From an uncultured Murdochiella sp. (GTDB lineage Bacteria; Bacillota; Clostridia; Tissierellales; Peptoniphilaceae), in the NCBI RefSeq assembly GCF_902488755.1, contig NZ_CABTXF010000042.1, positions 1 through 10,518 of the forward strand: a stretch of DNA of 10,518 nucleotides, written 5' to 3'. A program made the translations under genes and the position numbers. Shown here piece by piece: positions 5,812 to 10,518 of this stretch. Numbering within the stretch: position 1 is the stretch's first letter; each line of letters opens with the position of its first letter. The notes beneath the pieces were generated by a model, which worked only from the letters and a program-made list of their open reading frames with translations, did not search any database and was not told the DNA's origin.

Positions 5812-7857
5812 TTATCCCTCCCGGAAAGCCGAAGTACGGCGATATCCGATAAAAGCCACCACAATGAGAACGATGGAAATGAGAATGGAAATAGCTGCGC
5901 CAAATGCCTGATACTCATTCTCCATGGTCAGCTTGAAAATGTAGGAGATGAGAAGATCGCTGGTTCCGGCAAGATTTCCGTACTTGGTCGGATTGAACGG
6001 TCCCCCTCCATTAAAGAGCTGAATAATGGTGTAGTTATTAAAGTTAAACGTGTATTGCCCAACAAGGATTGGCGCAGTTTGAAACAATAACATCGGCAGG
6101 GTAATGCGATGGAACTGCTGCCAAGCGTTTGCGCCGTCCATTTCTGCCGCCTCATACAAGTCCGCCGGTATGGATTGCAAAACCCCGGTTGCCAAAAGGA
6201 AAATATACGCGTTGCCACACCATCCCTGAATGAAAATCAAAGCCGCGCGCGTCAAATTTGCATCGTTCTTCACATTCACCGTATGTCCTGCAACAGAAGA
6301 CAATACCTCTGTCAGATAGCCATCCGGTGCCAACATAATGGAAAAGAACATAATCGTAATGAACGCAGGAACCGCCCAGGGCAAAATATACACCGTGCGG
6401 AAGAAGCGTTTACCGCGAATGTGTTTTCCGTTAACCAAAATAGCTAATCCCATACCAATCGCAATCGCCAAGGTCGTTGCGCCAAGCGTCCATATTACTG
6501 TCCAGCCTAAGATTCGCCAGAAAAGCGAACCCTGCAAGCCTTGCGCACGGAGGATTGTCATGTAATTATCCAAACCGATCCAGCTGAATTTGGACTGGTG
6601 ATCGGGATCCATGCCTGTAAAGGAAAGTAATACCGCCGTAATAATGGGGATGAGCGTGATAAATAAGATCAACAATACAGCCGGGATGTTGACGAAATAC
6701 GGAAATCCTTTTTCATTGATTTCCCGTTTCGTTTCAAACCACTGATTCGGGCGTATACCCAGCATCTCGTCTTTTTCCACTTTTCGGGCATCCATAAAAG
6801 CAATGCCTATCAAAATAAGGGATAAAAAGACGAGAACGAGAGAGACGATGCCTTCTATCATAAAGATGAGCGATCGGTCTACACGTCCGCCGTTTTTGGC
6901 AAGCGTGAACAGCCCCATCAGCCCTTCTCCCTGATAATTGCCAAAGCCCAACGCATACGGTACAGCAATCAGATAGATAAAGAGGACGATAAGAAGACAA
7001 TACGCGCCTTTCTTTTTTTGTCCGTTGAGGATTTGCCCAAGCCCGGGAACGGGCAGAGAAAATAGGCATCGCCACAACGAATTTTTCATCGTCTCCGCCG
7101 GTACACTTCGACGAATAGCTGAGATTTCCTCGTTTAATGTGGCTTCCTGTTGACGGTTATCATTGCGTAAATGATGTTTGATGTTGCGAATCAAGTCATC
7201 ATGATATTTCTGCGGCGCATAATATTGCTTGAGCGCAATATCCTGTTGATATTCATTTTTAGCAATTTTAGCCGCATTATCGTATGCTTTTCGGGAAATC
7301 AACCCTTCATGCAGAGACTTTTTCAGCTCCTGGACACGCGCGTCAAATTGCTTCTTTCTTTCTTCTTTGTACTGTGCTTCTTCCGTTTGATACGCAGCGG
7401 CTTTTTCGGTATCGACCTTTTGCTGATTGGCAAATTCCAAATCCAACAAAAGAAGACGATACGAGGTAATCATCGCCGGCAACAGCTCCACTTTCTTTGC
7501 CGCCGTGCGGTAAGCAAGTTCCGCATCGTAGCACAAATCCACGTATGGAGCATAGAATTCCGCCATTTTTTCCGCGCGGAAAAGAGCGATCAGATATTGT
7601 CTTACTTTAGGATCCTTATCATCAATCTGCGCTTGTGCTTGCGGTTCCTCTGCTTTGAGCGTTGCGAGAAACGTCTTTTCCGCCTGTTCATATTCGCGTA
7701 ATGCGACAAGATAAGGATGGGTATCTTTTTGTGCTTTCAGACGACGAACGGTATCGGTATCCCCCGCATGTTGTGCAACAGCGAGTTCTCGCAGATATTC
7801 ATTTTTGCGCGGATATTCTCTCCCGATTCGATCCGTCAGCATCACGGGATAATTCAT
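5812..7857 (-). CDS. malF: MalF-type sugar ABC permease with large N-terminal extension
   Basis: This 681-residue protein ends in a normal MalF-type permease (about residues 385-675) with several membrane helices and the EAA loop LYEAAEMDGANAWQQF at 568-583, which docks MalK. The conserved GGGPFNPT-like stretch lies near 617-624. In front of it are two additions. Residues 1-258 are soluble, charged and almost all helical (K/E/Q/A rich). They include LHEGLISRKAYDNAAKIAKNEY at about 182-203, which resembles a SHOCT helix pair. Residues 262-356 hold PVPGLGQILNGQ followed by two hydrophobic segments (about 284-304 and 330-356). Many Gram-positive MalF/MalC proteins are about 430-450 residues, so this is well over 200 longer. 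The start ATG has GAAGGG 7 nt upstream. The reading frame is continuous, so this is not an obvious sequencing fusion. The role of the extension is unknown. Confidence 0.92.
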   Translation of the reverse strand: MNYPVMLTDRIGREYPRKNEYLRELAVAQHAGDTDTVRRLKAQKDTHPYLVALREYEQAEKTFLATLKAEEPQAQAQIDDKDPKVRQYLIALFRAEKMAEFYAPYVDLCYDAELAYRTAAKKVELLPAMITSYRLLLLDLEFANQQKVDTEKAAAYQTEEAQYKEERKKQFDARVQELKKSLHEGLISRKAYDNAAKIAKNEYQQDIALKQYYAPQKYHDDLIRNIKHHLRNDNRQQEATLNEEISAIRRSVPAETMKNSLWRCLFSLPVPGLGQILNGQKKKGAYCLLIVLFIYLIAVPYALGFGNYQGEGLMGLFTLAKNGGRVDRSLIFMIEGIVSLVLVFLSLILIGIAFMDARKVEKDEMLGIRPNQWFETKREINEKGFPYFVNIPAVLLILFITLIPIITAVLLSFTGMDPDHQSKFSWIGLDNYMTILRAQGLQGSLFWRILGWTVIWTLGATTLAIAIGMGLAILVNGKHIRGKRFFRTVYILPWAVPAFITIMFFSIMLAPDGYLTEVLSSVAGHTVNVKNDANLTRAALIFIQGWCGNAYIFLLATGVLQSIPADLYEAAEMDGANAWQQFHRITLPMLLFQTAPILVGQYTFNFNNYTIIQLFNGGGPFNPTKYGNLAGTSDLLISYIFKLTMENEYQAFGAAISILISIVLIVVAFIGYRRTSAFREG

Positions 7858-7905
7858 ATAGTTTCCCTTCTATTCGAACAGAAATCAGTGAATACGCTAT
7901 CTTTA

Positions 7906-8337
7906 TCAGCGGTTTTTACGCCGCGTCTTTTCCTCTATATCGGCGTGAAGAATAAAAATAGCCGATAAACATAACAGCTCACCCCACCAAAACACATTGT
8001 TCCACTGAAAAAGCAGAATGCGCATCAACAGCGTATAAAACAAAAGCAGTCCCCATACCCAATAGGCTAATTTCGTCAATCCCATCTTGTGTACAGCAAA
8101 ATAGAGATAGACAGCATACCCTGCAGGAATCAATAGGGAAGAAAACATCTCCCCCGTGCGCATGGCGGTATAATCTCGCAACGTCAACTGCGAAGAGATA
8201 CTGTCCCGCCACGCTTCAAACAGCGCACGATCTTTCGCCGTAAACAACGCATAAAGACAAACGAATAAAACATACCATGCAACGGCAATATAGATGGCAA
8301 ACGTCTTTTGTTTCGACGGATGCTTCAGTTGAAACAT
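7906..8337 (-). CDS. small four-helix membrane protein of unknown function
   Basis: I do not recognise this 143-residue protein. It has a short basic N-terminus (KHPSKQK), four predicted membrane segments at about 12-33, 64-83, 88-110 and 115-131, a soluble stretch of about 30 residues between the first two (35-63, with acidic and basic residues), and a strongly charged tail EEKTRRKNR. It is rich in W, Y, F and L, as expected for membrane helices. No signal peptidase site or catalytic motif is visible. GAGAGG lies 5 nt before the ATG. It sits between the binding protein and the permeases, downstream of the malE terminator and 48 nt before malF, so it belongs to the transporter transcript. By position it could be an accessory to the transporter, but that is inference only. 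Confidence 0.75.
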   Translation of the reverse strand: MFQLKHPSKQKTFAIYIAVAWYVLFVCLYALFTAKDRALFEAWRDSISSQLTLRDYTAMRTGEMFSSLLIPAGYAVYLYFAVHKMGLTKLAYWVWGLLLFYTLLMRILLFQWNNVFWWGELLCLSAIFILHADIEEKTRRKNR

Positions 8338-8368
8338 GAGCCCCTCTCATTCGAACGATAGCTTCGAG

Positions 8369-8404
8369 AAAAAAGCGGAGGTTTCCTGCAGAAACCTCCG
8401 CTTT
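8369..8404 (-). terminator. intrinsic terminator/attenuator after malE
   Basis: The minus strand has a perfect 14-bp stem, AAAGCGGAGGTTTC with GAAACCTCCGCTTT, around a 5-nt loop (8404-8372), then a run of six T (8374-8369). It starts about 33 nt after the malE stop. There is no clear promoter between it and the next gene, so the downstream transporter genes probably depend on read-through. This layout is common where the binding protein must be made in excess over the membrane subunits. Confidence 0.88.
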
Positions 8405-8437
8405 CGCTACGGTACATGAACGGGTTACCCCGAACAA

Positions 8438-9769
8438 TTATTTCTGCAAGTTTGTCATCATCGCGTCAAAGGAAGCCTTTAACTGTTTATAAGCCTCTTC
8501 AGCGGACGAGGGCTTCTCCGCATTCCAGGAAAGAACCGCATTCTTCCATGTATCCCAGACCTGACCATATTCCTGGAAAAGCGGACGGGAAACGGCGTTC
8601 TGATAGGAATTAATCATGTTGACCACCGTCGCCTTCTCTACATCAGTCAATCCCGATGCCTGATATTTGTCTGCAGAAACCTGTTCCATGACTTTTCCGG
8701 TCGCCTTGAAATACTCTTCAAAGAATTCGGGATTCGCCAATTCCGCAATTAACGCCTTGCAAATCGCCATCTTGTTGGTGTCTTCTTCATTGCGAACGTT
8801 AATGGCGTATCCCCAGCCGCCTTTCCAATGTGTCAGCGGCTTTCCGGCAATCGTTAAATTATCCAATGCGCCCAATTCCAAGTTCTCTTCGCCAGCAGCT
8901 TTCGCGATGGTGTTGTAATCCCACGGACCGCCGAGACGAATGACGCCGTTCTTACCGGTTTCAAACTGCGTATCGGTATAGGCATATCCCGCTTTGTCAT
9001 CAAACAAACTGGTGTTATTGTCGGCGTTGCCTTTCCAGTAGCCATACAACGCTTCAATTACCGCCTGTTTTTCTTTCGGCAGTTGTGACCATTCCATCGT
9101 CAAATCCGATGCAAAAGAGCCATCTTCTTTCTTCTCCAGCAATTCGATTCCTGCCGAGTTCAAAAGCGCAACTCCGTACCACGCATCAAACGCAGGAACC
9201 TGCACTTGTGCCCAAGTCGCTTCTCCAATTTCGACCGGTTTTGTCAAATCGACATTCTGTGCTGTGGCATTTGCTTTTTGTTTGAAAGCAAGCAAGCACT
9301 CGATGTTCATCGGGAAAGCGAAATACTCATCTCCGATCTTGAAGTTGCCGCCCAAGCCCTGATTAAATTCGGCGAAATCTTTCCATCCGCCGACAGTAGT
9401 ACATAATCCTTCGGCATCAATCGCTGCCAGGTTCTCGCCTTCTACCATGCCATAAAGGCGATCTGCTGGAATCGAAAATACGTCAGCGACGTCTTCATTC
9501 TTCGGTCCCGTCTTATCGATTACTTCAATGTGATCAAACGCGCCCTTTTCAATGATCGAAATCTCTACATCGGGGTTGGCTTTTTTTACACGTTCAATCG
9601 CCGCTTCGTAATACGGTTTCCATCCTTCTTCCGCCTGAACGGTAATGGAGCCTTTAAGCGCACCGGTTTCCGGTTTCTCTTCCGGCTTTTTGTCCCCCCC
9701 TCCACATGCAACAAGGGACAGGGACATAGAGCCCGCCAGCAATAAAGATAATGCCTTTTTCCAATTCAT
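8438..9769 (-). CDS. malE: maltodextrin-type extracellular solute-binding lipoprotein
   Basis: This 443-residue protein is the receptor of the importer. It begins with a lipoprotein signal: basic MNWKK, a hydrophobic core, and the lipobox LVAC with Cys22 as the lipid-anchored first mature residue. A Gly/Lys/Glu/Pro linker follows. The rest matches family 1 solute-binding proteins (MalE group). Seen motifs include ADVFSIPADRL near the first hinge, YFAFPMNIECL, the GGPWDY segment and GGWGYAINVRN, which in this family shape the ligand cleft. The C-terminal sequence with VWDTWKNAVLSW is also typical. AGGAGG (9780-9775) is 5 nt before the ATG. It is the first gene of the operon, and its own terminator follows. 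Maltodextrin as ligand rests on the malQ linkage; other oligosaccharides cannot be excluded. Confidence 0.93.
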   Translation of the reverse strand: MNWKKALSLLLAGSMSLSLVACGGGDKKPEEKPETGALKGSITVQAEEGWKPYYEAAIERVKKANPDVEISIIEKGAFDHIEVIDKTGPKNEDVADVFSIPADRLYGMVEGENLAAIDAEGLCTTVGGWKDFAEFNQGLGGNFKIGDEYFAFPMNIECLLAFKQKANATAQNVDLTKPVEIGEATWAQVQVPAFDAWYGVALLNSAGIELLEKKEDGSFASDLTMEWSQLPKEKQAVIEALYGYWKGNADNNTSLFDDKAGYAYTDTQFETGKNGVIRLGGPWDYNTIAKAAGEENLELGALDNLTIAGKPLTHWKGGWGYAINVRNEEDTNKMAICKALIAELANPEFFEEYFKATGKVMEQVSADKYQASGLTDVEKATVVNMINSYQNAVSRPLFQEYGQVWDTWKNAVLSWNAEKPSSAEEAYKQLKASFDAMMTNLQK

Positions 9770-9774
9770 AAATT

Positions 9775-9793
9775 CCTCCTGTAAACGTTTTTA
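9775..9793. promoter_or_regulatory. cre-like site (CcpA) touching the malE ribosome binding site
   Basis: TGTAAACGTTTTTA at 9780-9793 matches 13 of 14 positions of the cre consensus TGWAARCGYTWNCW, differing only at position 13. It lies about 28-41 nt downstream of the predicted start. The minus-strand AGGAGG of malE occupies 9780-9775, directly adjoining. A CcpA roadblock causing glucose repression is the likely role; this is inferred from the match only. Confidence 0.65.
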
Positions 9794-9804
9794 TTTTGCA
9801 GAAT

Positions 9805-9824
9805 AAAAGCGGAAAACGCTTTTC
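9805..9824. promoter_or_regulatory. inverted-repeat operator and second cre-like site
   Basis: AAAAGCG-GAAAA-CGCTTTT (9805-9823) is a perfect inverted repeat with 7-bp arms. It sits over the predicted start point of the malE promoter. The minus strand at 9824-9811 also reads GAAAAGCGTTTTCC, matching 11 of 14 cre positions. The repeat could bind a LacI-family maltose regulator (MalR type) or CcpA. No such regulator gene lies in the window. Confidence 0.5.
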
Positions 9825-9827
9825 TGT

Positions 9828-9856
9828 ATTCTACTAAAAAAAGTTTCAAAAGTAAA
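9828..9856 (-). promoter_or_regulatory. probable malE operon promoter
   Basis: On the minus strand, TTTACT (9856-9851, 4 of 6 to TTGACA) is followed by 17 nt and TAGAAT (9833-9828, 5 of 6 to TATAAT). The predicted start is near 9821, inside the inverted-repeat operator, with a leader of about 50 nt to the malE ATG. The surrounding AT-rich stretch with T7 fits a promoter. It is weaker than the tRNA promoter, as expected for an induced operon. Confidence 0.55.
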
Positions 9857-9949
9857 GTAAATACCGAGTTTTTTACTCTTGTAACTTTTTTGCCGTTGAT
9901 TTATCTGCCGCTCTGCCTATAAGCGTAACCAATGCAAATTTCGTTGTAA

Positions 9950-9992
9950 CATATAATAAAGAATGGGCAATTCCCATAGAAATCACCCATTC
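9950..9992 (-). terminator. intrinsic terminator of metG
   Basis: The minus strand can form a 14-bp stem (9992-9961) with arms GAATGGGTGATTTC and GGAATTGCCCATTC around a TATG loop. The outer 7 bp are perfect and the inner 7 include three G-U pairs. TTTATTATAT follows. It begins 33 nt after the metG stop and separates metG from the sugar operon. A weaker AT-only hairpin (TACTTTTT-CAAT-AAAAAGTA) lies nearer the stop and is not a terminator by itself. Confidence 0.8.
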
Positions 9993-10025
9993 CTGAATAG
10001 CTGTTACTTTTTCAATAAAAAGTAT

Positions 10026-10518
10026 TTAATAAAGCTTAGCCCCCGCCGGAATGTGGTCATCGACCATTAACAGATGGAGCTTCTCTTCCCCTTCTTCTTC
10101 ATGAATGGCGCTGATGAGCATACCACAGGAGTCAACGCCCATCATCTTGCGCGGAGGCAAATTCGTGATGGCAATACAGGTTTTACCGACAAGTTCTTCC
10201 GGTTCATAGTAGGCGTGAATACCGCTTAAAATGGTGCGTGGTTCCTCTGTGCCGTCATCCAATGCAAAACGAAGCAGCTTTTTAGACTTTGGCACCGCCT
10301 CGCAGGAAAGTACCTTGACCGCACGAAAATCCGATTTGCTGAAGGTATCAAAATCCACAAAGTCTGTGAAGAGCGGTTCAATTTGCACCTTGGAAAAATC
10401 AATCGCCGTGGGCGAAGTAGCCGGCTCGCCCGAAGCGGTCGCCGGTTTTGTCGAAGCTTCCGTCTTTTCTACGCCTAACGGCTTCATTGTTGGGAATTGT
10501 TTCTCATTTAACATATTA
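10026..10518 (-). CDS. metG: methionyl-tRNA synthetase, C-terminal part (cut by window edge)
   Basis: Only the 3' end is in the window. The frame is still open at the edge, so the ATG at 10514 is almost certainly internal. After a low-complexity T/A/S/P linker (about 10440-10480), the last 110 or so residues form the EMAP/Trbp111-type OB-fold tRNA-binding domain. Visible landmarks are FSKSDFRAVKVL, KSKKLLRF, ILSGIHAYYEPEELVGK, NLPPRKMMGVDSCGML and a final IPAGAKLY. This domain is appended to MetG in many bacteria, dimerises the enzyme and helps hold tRNA. A free tRNA-binding protein (CsaA-like) is the alternative, but the linker and open frame favour MetG. The catalytic HIGH and KMSKS parts would lie beyond the window. 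Confidence 0.9.
   Translation of the reverse strand, partial: NMLNEKQFPTMKPLGVEKTEASTKPATASGEPATSPTAIDFSKVQIEPLFTDFVDFDTFSKSDFRAVKVLSCEAVPKSKKLLRFALDDGTEEPRTILSGIHAYYEPEELVGKTCIAITNLPPRKMMGVDSCGMLISAIHEEEGEEKLHLLMVDDHIPAGAKLY

Noticed and set aside
5808..5918. Longer start for malG at 5918
   Set aside because: It would overlap malF by over 100 nt and add a non-family N-terminus. ATG 5807 with GGAGGG and a 4-nt gap is the normal arrangement.
7171..7701. A 176-codon open frame on the plus strand
   Set aside because: It lies fully antisense to the helical N-terminal part of malF, has no family resemblance or clear ribosome binding site, and its F/R/I-rich make-up is what the reverse of K/E/A-rich coding gives.
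10020..10514. Independent tRNA-binding protein starting at 10514
   Set aside because: The frame remains open past the window edge and begins with linker-like sequence. A MetG C-terminus fits better.
1..10518. CRISPR arrays, insertion sequences, integrase or attachment sites near the tRNAs
   Set aside because: No direct-repeat series, transposase or integrase frame, or duplicated tRNA 3' end was seen.

Overview
The window looks like chromosomal DNA from a member of the Bacillota (Firmicutes). By eye it is about half G+C. Every confident gene lies on the minus strand, genes are tightly packed with strong AGGAGG-type ribosome binding sites, the sugar-binding protein is a lipoprotein, and CcpA-type cre sequences lie in front of the sugar operon. 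I cannot name the genus.

Reading in the direction of transcription (from high to low coordinates): the 3' part of methionyl-tRNA synthetase (metG, cut by the window edge) ends at a good intrinsic terminator. Next comes a regulatory region of about 250 bp with a promoter, a LacI-family-like inverted repeat and two cre-like sites. It drives a maltodextrin-type ABC uptake operon: binding lipoprotein (malE-like), an intrinsic terminator or attenuator, a small four-helix membrane protein of unknown function, an unusually long MalF-type permease, a MalG-type permease and a MalK/MsmK-type ATPase. The last three are separated by only 4 bases each. MalQ (4-alpha-glucanotransferase) follows, then a YjjU-like patatin phospholipase and a PLP-independent racemase of the DapF/CntK superfamily. 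The phospholipase and racemase genes overlap by an ATGA. The window closes with a separately promoted tRNA-Asn/tRNA-Leu pair.

The inferred pathway is: MalE captures linear maltodextrins outside the cell, MalF-MalG-MalK2 imports them using ATP, and cytoplasmic MalQ rearranges the glucan chains to release glucose and longer chains. Carbon catabolite repression through the cre-like sites is likely. No transcriptional regulator and no maltodextrin phosphorylase is present in the window. The last two protein genes have no obvious tie to sugar use.

The points most worth a second look are: the roughly 260-residue soluble helical extension plus extra membrane segments on MalF; a perfect 13-bp-arm terminator-like hairpin inside the 5' end of the malQ reading frame; the racemase, which resembles histidine racemases (CntK/HisR) rather than true DapF; the unrecognised membrane protein inside the transporter operon; and a foldable leader in front of the tRNA pair. 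I found no CRISPR array, insertion sequence or phage gene.
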